A stretch of 64,000 bases of DNA from Catenuloplanes indicus (lineage in GTDB: Bacteria; Actinomycetota; Actinomycetes; Mycobacteriales; Micromonosporaceae): assembly GCF_030813715.1 (NCBI RefSeq), contig NZ_JAUSUZ010000001.1:930001-994000 (forward strand), read 5' to 3'. The notes under the pieces are model-generated. The model was not told the DNA's origin and made no database searches. It was given only the letters and a program-made list of their open reading frames with translations. The translations under genes were made by a program, and so were the position numbers. Positions 43,057-50,560 of the stretch are shown here, in pieces. Numbering within the stretch: the first letter of the stretch is position 1; each line of letters begins with the position of its first letter.

Positions 43057-43069
43057 TTCGAGACTCGAA
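43057..43069. promoter_or_regulatory. MarR operator palindrome 2
   Basis: TTCGAGACTCGAA, the same palindrome, 11 bp before the SDR start and overlapping its ribosome-binding site GAAAGGA. The SDR -10 box may be TATGCT at 43037-43042, between the two operators. Confidence 0.75.
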
Positions 43070-43079
43070 AGGAACGCCC

Positions 43080-43883
43080 ATGGACTACACCGGCATCACC
43101 GCGCTCGTCACCGGCGCGTCGAAGGGCATCGGCCGGGCATACGCACACGAGCTGGCCCGGCGCGGCGCGCACGTCGCGCTGCTGGCCCGGTCGGCCGAAG
43201 CGCTCGACGCGCTGGCCGCCGAGATCCGCACCCGGCACCCGGTCGACGCGCACCCGCTCACCGCCGACCTGAGCACACCGGACGGCCCCGCGCACGCGGT
43301 ACGCGATTTGGCCGCGCGCAAGATCACGATCGACCTGCTGATCAACAACGCCGGCGCCGGCACCGTCGGCCCGTTCCTGCACCGCCCGTACCCCCCGCAG
43401 CGCCGCAACGTCGACCTCAACGTGCACGGCCTGATGGCGCTCACCCACGCACTCGGCGGCCAGATGATCACCCGCGGCCGCGGCGGCATCATCAACGTCT
43501 CCTCCACCGCCGCCTTCCAGCCGATGCCCTACCAGGCCGGATACGCGGCCACGAAGGCGTTCGTCCTGTCGTTCAGCGAGGCACTCGCACACGAACTCCG
43601 CGGCACCGGCGTCCACGTGATGGCCGCCCACCCCGGCGCGGTCGCCACCGGCTTCTTCGACGGCACCACCGCGGTCATGGACCCCCGCGTCACCGACTCA
43701 CCCGACCGGATCGCCGCAAAAACCCTCGACGACTTCGCACGCGGGCGCCTCAACTCCTACCCAGGCCGCCCGCTGCACCGCGTCCAGACCATCGCCGCCC
43801 GGCTACTCCCGCGCGCCACCACAGTCCGCGCCACCGGCGCACTCAACCGCCGCCTCGGCCACCACACCGCCAAGGACCTCTGA
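43080..43883 (+). CDS. Short-chain dehydrogenase/reductase
   Basis: A 267-residue classical SDR: NAD(P)-binding TGASKGIG (residues 11-18), NNAG, catalytic Ser in INVSSTAA, and the YxxxK pair in AGYAATKAF. The Arg after the Rossmann strand (LLARSAE) suggests NADPH preference. Substrate unknown. Under control of the divergent MarR protein through the twin TTCGAGNCTCGAA operators. A hairpin (43935-43952) follows. Confidence 0.9.
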   Translation: MDYTGITALVTGASKGIGRAYAHELARRGAHVALLARSAEALDALAAEIRTRHPVDAHPLTADLSTPDGPAHAVRDLAARKITIDLLINNAGAGTVGPFLHRPYPPQRRNVDLNVHGLMALTHALGGQMITRGRGGIINVSSTAAFQPMPYQAGYAATKAFVLSFSEALAHELRGTGVHVMAAHPGAVATGFFDGTTAVMDPRVTDSPDRIAAKTLDDFARGRLNSYPGRPLHRVQTIAARLLPRATTVRATGALNRRLGHHTAKDL

Positions 43884-44198
43884 AAACCCCAGATCGCGAT
43901 TTCCCGCTCCCGGCGTGGTCCAGCCCGCCTGTTCCCGCGGGCAAACCCGCGGCGGCCTCCGCCGCCGCTCGGCCGCCGCGTCGGAGCCGGTATCCGTGCG
44001 GTCCCGAAAAACCACGCCCCCCACCGCCCGCTCACCCCCACCGCCGCGCCACCCGTTCGCAGCGCCGCGGCCACCAAAAACCATCGCGGCACACGGCCAC
44101 CGCACCGTCATGCCGGCCCCGGAAGCATCCCGGCGAAATGTCACCCCGCGTTCCGCGCGCCATAGCGTCTCCGACAAGCCATTCCGGACAGTCACAGC
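43884..44198. other. Non-coding stretch with one hairpin
   Basis: Contains a perfect 7-bp hairpin (CCGCGGG at 43935-43941, CCCGCGG at 43946-43952), plausible SDR terminator. The open frames on either strand here are Arg/Pro/Ala low-complexity and not convincing proteins. Confidence 0.55.
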
Positions 44199-44520
44199 AA
44201 CGCATGCGGCGCTCCGGCAGCCCAGTCAAGCGAACGCCGTTGGCGATCCGACAGCCCAACCGCGGCGACACCGGCGACGATCCCGCAGCCCGATCACGAC
44301 AACACCAGCGGCGCTCGGCAGCCCAGCCGGGGCAACACCGGCGACGATCCCAAAGCCCGAACAAGGCAACACGGGCGGCGATCCGGCGGCGCGGCCGGTG
44401 CGTGGTCGAAGGGAACACGGGTGACGATCCGACGACCCGGTCAGGGCGACGCGGATGGCTATCCCGCAGCCCGATCACGGCAACACCGGCGGCGATCCGG
44501 CGGCCCGGTCGACGCGGCCG
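44199..44520. repeat. Tandem array of about nine degenerate 34-bp repeats
   Basis: Successive units start about every 33-35 bp with AACGCC- or ACACCGGCG-type sequence and share GGCGATCC, GCAGCCCG and a final CAAC/CGAC. Example starts: 44233 (AACGCCGTTGGCGATCCG), 44268 (ACACCGGCGACGATCCCG) and later copies with the same layout. One unit is about 12 bp longer. No spacers, so not CRISPR. The array ends where the fic remnant begins. Confidence 0.7.
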
Positions 44521-44780
44521 GTGCGGAGGTGGCGGCGGGCGGTGGCGAGGGCGGTGCCGTGGATCAGGCGGGCGAGGCCGGCGGCGCCGTCCGGGTCGTC
44601 GGCGCGGCGGACCGTGGTGAGGATCGGGTGCACGTCGTCGAGTGCGACACCGGCCCGCAGCAGCACGAACTGCAGGACCAGGCCGCCGAGGCGGGCATTG
44701 CCGTCGTCGTACGGATGGTGGAACACGACGTCGAGATAGGCGCGCGCCGCGCGGGCGGCCACCGGGAGCGCCGGATCGGA
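44475..44780 (-). pseudogene. Truncated fic gene (C-terminal part)
   Basis: The minus strand encodes ARAARAYLDVVFHHPYDDGN followed by ARLGGLVLQFVLLRAGVALD and a typical C-terminal end. The Fic motif HxFx(D/E)GNxR appears as HPYDDGNAR. Everything N-terminal of about residue SDPALPV is missing because histidine-kinase sequence starts on the opposite strand at about 44781. Fic proteins AMPylate targets; this fragment cannot be a complete enzyme. Confidence 0.7.
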
Positions 44781-46274
44781 CGCACACCGTTGACGTCCAT
44801 CGTGGCCTACGCCGACATCCTCGGCGAGGACCTCGCCGGGCTCGGCGACGAGCACCGGCGGATGCTGGACACGATCGCCCGCAGCGGCACCGGCCTCAGC
44901 GACATGGTCGACACGCTCCTCGAACTCGCCGGCCTGGAGAGCGGCCACCTTCCGCTGACCGTCCGGCGGGTCGACCTGGCCGGGATCGTCGCCCGTGCGG
45001 TCAGTGACGCCGCGCCCGCGGCCACGCACGACGGCCTGTGGCTGACCACCGACCTGCCGCCGCATCTGGACGTGGACGGCGACGCCGCGCGGCTGCGTCA
45101 GGTCGCCGACATCCTGCTGTCCAACGCCGTCCGGTACAGCACACCGGGCGGCGGCGTGCACGTGCGCCTCGCACGCGGGCACGCCGCCGCGGAGCTGCAC
45201 GTGACCGACACCGGCATCGGCGTGCCCGACGAGGACCGGGAGCGGCTCTTCGACCGCTTCTACCGGGCCGGGAACGTACGCCATCAGGGCGTGTCCGGAA
45301 CCGGTCTCGGGCTCAGCCTGGCCCGGACCATCGTGGATCTGCACGGCGGCGTCATCCGCGTGGACGCGCGGCCGGCAGCGGGCACCACCGTGCACGTCCG
45401 GCTTCCGCTGCACGCGGATGTCACCACGCCGTACGGTCCGGACGCGATCCCGGCCGGGATGCGACGCGGGCCCGTCCCGGACGGGCCATCAGGGTATCCG
45501 CCGGCCCTGCCCGCCGTCGGCACGTCCCGCGGCCGGTTGCCGGGACCACCGGCGTCGCTGCCCGAGGGTGCGATCGCCGGCCCGCTGACCGCGGCGCTCA
45601 CCGCGCTGGCCGAGACCCCGGACGACGCACCGGGTCTGGACGGGCAGATCGAGGAACTCGTCGGCCTGGTCGCGGACCGGGTCGGCGCGACCGACTGCGC
45701 CTCCGTCACCCGCCGGCGCGACGACACCTGGACCACGGTCGCAGCCAGCAGCGACCTCGCCGTCGCGGTCGACCGGGCGCAGTACGACGACGGGCAGGGA
45801 CCGTGCCTGCAACCGCTCGACGACGACACCCCGGTCACCGTCCCGCGCATCGCGGGGACGGTGGCCTGGCCCGGGTTCCGGCGGGTGGCAACCCACCTCG
45901 GCCTGCACTGCTCGGTGTCGGTGCCGCTCTTCGCCGGCAGCGGCACCACGATCGCCTCGCTCGACCTCTACGGACGCGACTCCGAGGCCATGGCGCCCCT
46001 CATCAAGGGCATCTGGACGATCTTCGACCCCGGCGGGCTCCGGCCCGGTGACCTCGCGCTGCGGGTACTGGACGATGGTGGTGAGGATCTGCTGTCCGGG
46101 CTGTCCGCGGCGCTGGCCGTGCGGGCCACCATCCAGCTCGCGCTCCAGGTGATCATGCACCGCACCTCCTCCGGCGCGGAGCAGGCCTACGTGTCCCTGC
46201 GCCTGCACGCGGCCACCGCCGGCATCGGCCTGCGCGCCGCCGCGGAGGACGTCATCGCCGGCGCCGCGCCGTAG
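44715..46274 (+). CDS. Truncated histidine kinase fused to GAF-ANTAR-like region
   Basis: From 44781 the frame reads RTPLTSIVAYADIL, the H-box of a sensor kinase, but the preceding residues are RRIG instead of the usual SHEL, so the phospho-accepting His is absent. Dimerisation and HATPase domains follow (LLSNAVRYS, DTGIGVPDEDRERLFDRFYR, GTGLGLSLART). After a Pro/Gly linker a GAF domain (residues about 300-440) and an ANTAR-like helix set (IQLALQVIMHRTSSGAEQAY) continue in the same frame. The ATG at 44715 lies in antisense fic sequence, so the true start is doubtful. As a kinase it is probably dead; the GAF part may still function. Confidence 0.6.
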   Translation: MVEHDVEIGARRAGGHRERRIGRTPLTSIVAYADILGEDLAGLGDEHRRMLDTIARSGTGLSDMVDTLLELAGLESGHLPLTVRRVDLAGIVARAVSDAAPAATHDGLWLTTDLPPHLDVDGDAARLRQVADILLSNAVRYSTPGGGVHVRLARGHAAAELHVTDTGIGVPDEDRERLFDRFYRAGNVRHQGVSGTGLGLSLARTIVDLHGGVIRVDARPAAGTTVHVRLPLHADVTTPYGPDAIPAGMRRGPVPDGPSGYPPALPAVGTSRGRLPGPPASLPEGAIAGPLTAALTALAETPDDAPGLDGQIEELVGLVADRVGATDCASVTRRRDDTWTTVAASSDLAVAVDRAQYDDGQGPCLQPLDDDTPVTVPRIAGTVAWPGFRRVATHLGLHCSVSVPLFAGSGTTIASLDLYGRDSEAMAPLIKGIWTIFDPGGLRPGDLALRVLDDGGEDLLSGLSAALAVRATIQLALQVIMHRTSSGAEQAYVSLRLHAATAGIGLRAAAEDVIAGAAP

Positions 46275-46308
46275 CGCACCGTGCCCGGACACACCGTTCG
46301 GTGCCCGA

Positions 46309-46713
46309 TCAGGCGTATTGGTCCGCGGACCCCGGCCGCGACGGTGCGACGGGCACGGCCGACAGTGTGTCGACGAGTTCCAGCAGCTGGGCCCGGGTGA
46401 ACGGCTTCACCAGTACGGCGGTGGCCCCGGCGTCGTACACCGCGGTGAACGGTGGCGTGATCTGCCCGCTGACCACGCCGATCGGCAGCGCGCCGGTGGC
46501 CGGGTCGCCGCGCAGGGCACGGCACAGGTCCAGGCCACCGACGTGCGGCAGACCGAGGTCGAGCAGGACCAGGTCCGGGCGGTGCTCGGCGACGGCGGCG
46601 AGCACCGCCGCACCGTCGCCGACGACGATGACGGTGTGCCCGGCACGTTCCAGGATCAGGCGCAGCAGCTGCTGGATCTCCGGCTCGTCCTCGGCCGCGA
46701 TCACGTGTGCCAT
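46309..46713 (-). CDS. Single-domain response regulator
   Basis: A 134-residue receiver domain with acidic D9, phosphoacceptor D52 in VLLDLGLP, Ser in GVVSGQ and Lys in VLVKPFT. No output domain, so it acts through protein contacts or as a phosphate shuttle. Convergent with the truncated kinase gene, and possibly once its partner. A TAGAAT box with a leaderless 11-codon ATG frame lies about 150 bp upstream (46861), suggesting a transcript with a leader. About 200 bp upstream hold no other feature. Confidence 0.88.
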   Translation of the reverse strand: MAHVIAAEDEPEIQQLLRLILERAGHTVIVVGDGAAVLAAVAEHRPDLVLLDLGLPHVGGLDLCRALRGDPATGALPIGVVSGQITPPFTAVYDAGATAVLVKPFTRAQLLELVDTLSAVPVAPSRPGSADQYA

Positions 46714-46922
46714 GGCCGGCCCGTGCGCTGCCGGCGGGACCGGTGACCGGTCCGCGCCCCGGTGAGGGTGCGGCACGCCGACGGCCTTCTGACCCACGCT
46801 CCGGCGTCGTCGTCCGTGTTGCGCATCAAGGCCGTACCCCCGCACTGGGCCCTCGGCCCATACCGGCGATTCTAGGCGGCCTGGTCCTGATATGTCCGCG
46901 ATCCCGGAACCGCGCCCCGGTC

Positions 46923-47933
46923 CTAGTCGTGCGCCCACTCCCAGGCCGCCAGGAATCCGCTGCCGGCACCCGGCAGGAAGTATCCCCAGGCCGGGGTGCC
47001 GCCGTGATGCACGCCGATCTCGTCGAACGTGGCGCGGGCCAGCTTCTTGCGGCGGCCGAGGAAGGCGGCGAGCGCGAGCCAGTGCCGGCAGGTCATGGCA
47101 CGCCCAGGGACGTGCGGCGCGCCGGCACGCCACTTCCCGGCCCAGGTGTCGAGTTCGTCGCGGATCTCCCCGCGTTGGAAGTAGTCGGCGACCGCGGCGA
47201 GGGACTTGCGGTCCCGGCGATCCCAGCCGAACTCGCGCATCGCGTACTCGAAGTGGGCGAGATACGGCAGCATGACCACGTTCGCACCGGCCGGGGCGGC
47301 CGCGGCCACGTCGCGGGCGGCCTCGAACATCCGGGAGTGCGAGCCGTACCACTTCTCGCAGTACAGGCTGACCAGCGTCAGGTGCAGTTCGAAATGGTAC
47401 GGGGAGCGGCGGCGTGCCTCCGCCACCTGCGCGTCGAACTCGGGCGTGCCGACGGTGCGTCCCGCGAACGCGCCGTTCAGCATCAGGATCAGCGGGCTCG
47501 GGTCGTCCGGGCCGGCCAGGTCGAGCGCGCGGCGGCCGGCGCTGACGGACTGCGCGGACAGCGCCTCGAACTCGGCGAACTGCTCCGGCGTGGTATTGCG
47601 GGCGGACGCGCCGCCCCGAGCCTTGCCGGCCCGCCGGTGCAGCGCCTCCGCGTAGATCTGCGCGGCGGCCGGGTCGTCCGGTGCGGCCTCCTGCCAGTCG
47701 TCGAGCCACGCGCCCTCGGCGGTCGAGGCGTCCTCGCCGAGCACCCGCAGCCGGAACGTGCGGCGTTCCCAGTCGGTGCCGGTCTCGGCGATCACGTCGC
47801 GCAGCGCGGTCCAGTCGCCGGTCGTGTGGGCCCGCTCGCGGGCGGCACGCAACACGAGATCGTCCACGGCCAGGTCGGTGTCGATGATCGGCGGTTCCGG
47901 GCGCGGGCCGCGGCGAAACAGGCGAGACAGCAC
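46923..47933 (-). CDS. Hypothetical helical-repeat protein
   Basis: A 336-residue, helix-rich cytosolic protein of unknown function (LSRLFRRGPRPEPP at the start; WLDDWQEAAPDDPAAAQIYA; HFELHLTLVSLYCEKWYGS). The spacing of helices resembles TPR-like solenoids, and similar actinobacterial proteins are uncharacterised. Leaderless GTG start 6 nt after TATGAT; an ATG six codons upstream is less likely because the -10 box overlaps it. Divergent from the DICT-domain gene. Confidence 0.72.
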   Translation of the reverse strand: MLSRLFRRGPRPEPPIIDTDLAVDDLVLRAARERAHTTGDWTALRDVIAETGTDWERRTFRLRVLGEDASTAEGAWLDDWQEAAPDDPAAAQIYAEALHRRAGKARGGASARNTTPEQFAEFEALSAQSVSAGRRALDLAGPDDPSPLILMLNGAFAGRTVGTPEFDAQVAEARRRSPYHFELHLTLVSLYCEKWYGSHSRMFEAARDVAAAAPAGANVVMLPYLAHFEYAMREFGWDRRDRKSLAAVADYFQRGEIRDELDTWAGKWRAGAPHVPGRAMTCRHWLALAAFLGRRKKLARATFDEIGVHHGGTPAWGYFLPGAGSGFLAAWEWAHD

Positions 47934-48018
47934 GGCGGGATCATAGGACACCGATGATCCGGTGGGCGTACGGACGGCCCGCGCTGCGCCGGGCCCCGGT
48001 CTTCTCTAGGCTGCCGGG

Positions 48019-49104
48019 ATGCCCGCCGCCCGGAACGCGCAGCTCTTCACGAAGTCCGCCCTGGTCACCCTCTCGCACGCGATCGAACGGGCCGCGCTGG
48101 CCGCGGCCGAGGACGGGCCGATGCTGGTCGTGGCGCTGTTCCAGCGCCTGCCCTACTTCACCCGCGAACGGCGGGTGTACGAACGCATCGCGGAGCGGGC
48201 CGCGGTTACCGTCGTCGGCCTGGTCGCCGACCAGGCACCGGAGCTGCCGGCCGGAACGCACCTGATCACGCTGGACGACGGCGAGCCGTACGCGCGGGAG
48301 TGGACGGTCCTGGTCCTGACACCCCGGTTCGGCGCGGTGCTGGAGGCGTACGACCGCGAGGAGGTGGACGGCACCGCCGCGACGCTGGAGGCCGGCCGGC
48401 TCTTCGACGGATGGTGGAGCCTGCGCCGCGACGACGCGCTGCACAAGGCGCTGTCGCTGCAGGCCGCGTTCGGCGACCGGCTGCCCGCGGACGCGCGCGC
48501 CGCGCTGGCCGGCGTGCTGTCCTACGTGCGTGATCTGCCCGCCGGTGCCGGGGAGAGCCGGGCGGACGCGCTCGCCGAACTGCTCGTCGCGCACGCGGAG
48601 CGGAGCGGGACCGAGCTGGCCGCGCTGCGCCGGCAGCTGGCACCGGCCGAGGCAACGCCGGTGACCGGCGCGGACGAGGTGCGGCGCTGGGCCGGCGACG
48701 CGTCCGGCACGCTGCCGGTGGCGCTGCTGGGCGTGCGGGTGCCGGCCCCGCACCGGCTGCCGGAGCAGACCGGCCGCCGCACCGGAGCGCTGCGAAATGA
48801 GGGCCTGATAGCGGTGCTGTCCCGCGTGTTGCGCGACACGGATCGGCTGACCCGGCTCGGCGACGACGACTTCCTGCTGATGCTGCCTGCCCGCACGATG
48901 GACGACGCGGTGCGGATCGCCCACCAGGTGCAGGCCGATCTGGCCGCGGCCGCGGCGACCAACGCGTTCCTGCCGGACGGCGCGTTCCAGCTCGTCATGA
49001 CGACCCGGTGGCGTCCGTTCCCGGTCGACCGGATCGTCGCGGCACTGGACTGGGCCGAGCAGGAACGAGTCCCGATCGCCCAGCTGGACGACGACGACCG
49101 GTGA
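48019..49104 (+). CDS. DICT sensory domain protein with degenerate GGDEF
   Basis: A 361-residue protein. Residues about 1-130 match the DICT sensory domain (FTKSALVTLSHAIERAAL, FQRLPYFTRERRVYERIAER). Residues about 215-355 resemble a GGDEF domain in fold order, but the active-site loop reads RLGDDDFLLML instead of GGDEF, so it is unlikely to make c-di-GMP; it may bind it or another nucleotide. Leaderless ATG 6 nt after TAGGCT. Convergent with the VWA-like gene. Confidence 0.78.
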   Translation: MPAARNAQLFTKSALVTLSHAIERAALAAAEDGPMLVVALFQRLPYFTRERRVYERIAERAAVTVVGLVADQAPELPAGTHLITLDDGEPYAREWTVLVLTPRFGAVLEAYDREEVDGTAATLEAGRLFDGWWSLRRDDALHKALSLQAAFGDRLPADARAALAGVLSYVRDLPAGAGESRADALAELLVAHAERSGTELAALRRQLAPAEATPVTGADEVRRWAGDASGTLPVALLGVRVPAPHRLPEQTGRRTGALRNEGLIAVLSRVLRDTDRLTRLGDDDFLLMLPARTMDDAVRIAHQVQADLAAAAATNAFLPDGAFQLVMTTRWRPFPVDRIVAALDWAEQERVPIAQLDDDDR

Positions 49105-49107
49105 GCG

Positions 49108-50286
49108 TCACCCGCCGATGCGGAACGTGTTCATCACCATCAGGTCGAAGTCGGCGAGCAGCCGGTCGGCGTTCGCCTCGTTCTGGTAGATCGCCAGCGA
49201 CAGTGTGTACCGGGTGCCGCCGCCGTCGAACGTGTAGTCGATGACACGGTCGCCCGGGCCCTGCGCACCGGTGAACTCGCTCGGCAGCACCGTGGCCGAC
49301 GATCGCTGCCCGCGCGCGCCGCTCGCGGTGGTCACCTCGGACACCTCGATGCCGGTGTAGAAGTCCGCGTCCGGCGTGTCGATCGGGCCGGACGCCTCGC
49401 CGGTGCGCACCCACACCCGGTAGTAGATGAAATCGGTCGGCACGCACTCCGGGATCAGGTCCGCGCGCTCGGCCAGCCAGTGGTTGAAGCTCGGGTCGAG
49501 CCGGCACTCCTCGGACGTCCAGCCCGGCGGGTAGCGCAGCGAATAACCCTGGTCCGCGCTGGCATACGCGGTCCAGCCCGCGGTCGGGTCCGGCGGGGCG
49601 GGCAGCGTGATCTCGGAGGCCTCCGGCAGCTCCGGAACGGTCAGCTGGTCCAGTACCGCCGCCAGCGCGTCCGGCGTCTGCGGGAACACCGGCGTGCCCG
49701 CGCCCGCCGCGCCGGCCAGCAGCGTGAAACCGTCCTGTTCGGCCTCCGGCACCTGGAAGCCGACGAACCGGAAGTCGAGGTCGACGCCGCTGTCCCGGAT
49801 CCGCTCACCGATCTGCGCCGAGACCGCGGCCTGGTCGGCGTGGCACGCGTCGGTGCCGTGGTGCGCGATCACGATGATCCGGTTCGTGAGCCGGCCGCGG
49901 AACGGGTACCGCCGGTCGAAATCACCGATCGCGGCCAGCACGCCGTCGAGCAGTGCGGGCTGTCCGGCGCTCTCGACCGTACCCATGGCGTCATTGATCT
50001 TCTGTTTGTTGCCGGTGCGCGCGCCGACCAGTTCCCGCGTCGTGTCGCCGGTGCCGCATTCGCCGCCGAACTCGCGCAGCGCCAGCGCGTCACGATCACC
50101 GGTGTTGCCGGCCGCGGCGCCGACGGCCGCGCGCACCGCGTTCACGTCCCCACCGGCCGACCCGTCGACCAGAAACGCGATCCGGTGGTCGGGCACGGCC
50201 CGCAGCACCACGGCGATGCCGACCGCGACCACGGCAACAGCCGCGAGAGCTGCCACGATCAACACCCATCGACGGGTACGGGTCAT
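49108..50286 (-). CDS. Membrane protein with VWA-like ectodomain
   Basis: A 392-residue protein: a short basic N-terminus, one transmembrane helix (WVLIVAALAAVAVVAVGIAV), then a von Willebrand A-like domain with a partial metal site (FLVDGSAGGD instead of DxSxS) and repeated GDRDALALREFGGECG. A second C-terminal domain (about 265-392) is specific to this copy. It is a paralogue of the next gene, with which it shares length and the GNTGDRDALALR / GNSGDRDSLALR motif. Ligand unknown. AAGGGGA ribosome-binding site. Separated from its paralogue by a repeat block. Confidence 0.75.
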   Translation of the reverse strand: MTRTRRWVLIVAALAAVAVVAVGIAVVLRAVPDHRIAFLVDGSAGGDVNAVRAAVGAAAGNTGDRDALALREFGGECGTGDTTRELVGARTGNKQKINDAMGTVESAGQPALLDGVLAAIGDFDRRYPFRGRLTNRIIVIAHHGTDACHADQAAVSAQIGERIRDSGVDLDFRFVGFQVPEAEQDGFTLLAGAAGAGTPVFPQTPDALAAVLDQLTVPELPEASEITLPAPPDPTAGWTAYASADQGYSLRYPPGWTSEECRLDPSFNHWLAERADLIPECVPTDFIYYRVWVRTGEASGPIDTPDADFYTGIEVSEVTTASGARGQRSSATVLPSEFTGAQGPGDRVIDYTFDGGGTRYTLSLAIYQNEANADRLLADFDLMVMNTFRIGG

Positions 50287-50329
50287 CGGGTCCCCTTCGA
50301 AGCGTCGGCATATATGTCGTTCATCTGGT

Positions 50330-50560
50330 GTCCTCCGGTGTGGCGACACGCGTGCGCCGGTCCGGCTGACGTCGGCGGGGCCGGGTGCGCGTTGCGCATC
50401 CCGTCACCTCCGGCGTGGTGGCACACGTGCCACTCATCCAGTTGCCTCCGGCGTGGCGACACGCGTGTCGCTGATCCGGCTGCCTTCGGCGCGGCGAGAT
50501 GGGTGTTGCCCATCAGGTCGCCCTCGGCGTGGCGACCCGCGAGCGGCTCATCGGAGGGTC
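50330..50560. repeat. Five-copy 38-40 bp repeat with internal palindromes
   Basis: Units begin near 50331, 50406, 50447, 50485 and 50521 with CCTCCGGCGTGGCGACACG-like sequence. The third contains the perfect palindrome GCGACACGCGTGTCGC. The array fills the gap between the two VWA-like genes and runs slightly into the end of the upstream one. Parts (GGTGTTGCC, GATCCGGCTGCC) recall the 34-bp array at 44199-44520 read on the opposite strand. Confidence 0.65.

Noticed and set aside
44199-44520. Possible CRISPR array
   Set aside because: Units are head-to-tail, differ from one another along their full length, and have no unique spacers. No cas genes are nearby.
50330-50560. Possible CRISPR array between the VWA-like genes
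   Set aside because: The repeats are imperfect, variable in length and adjacent, with palindromic cores rather than spacers.
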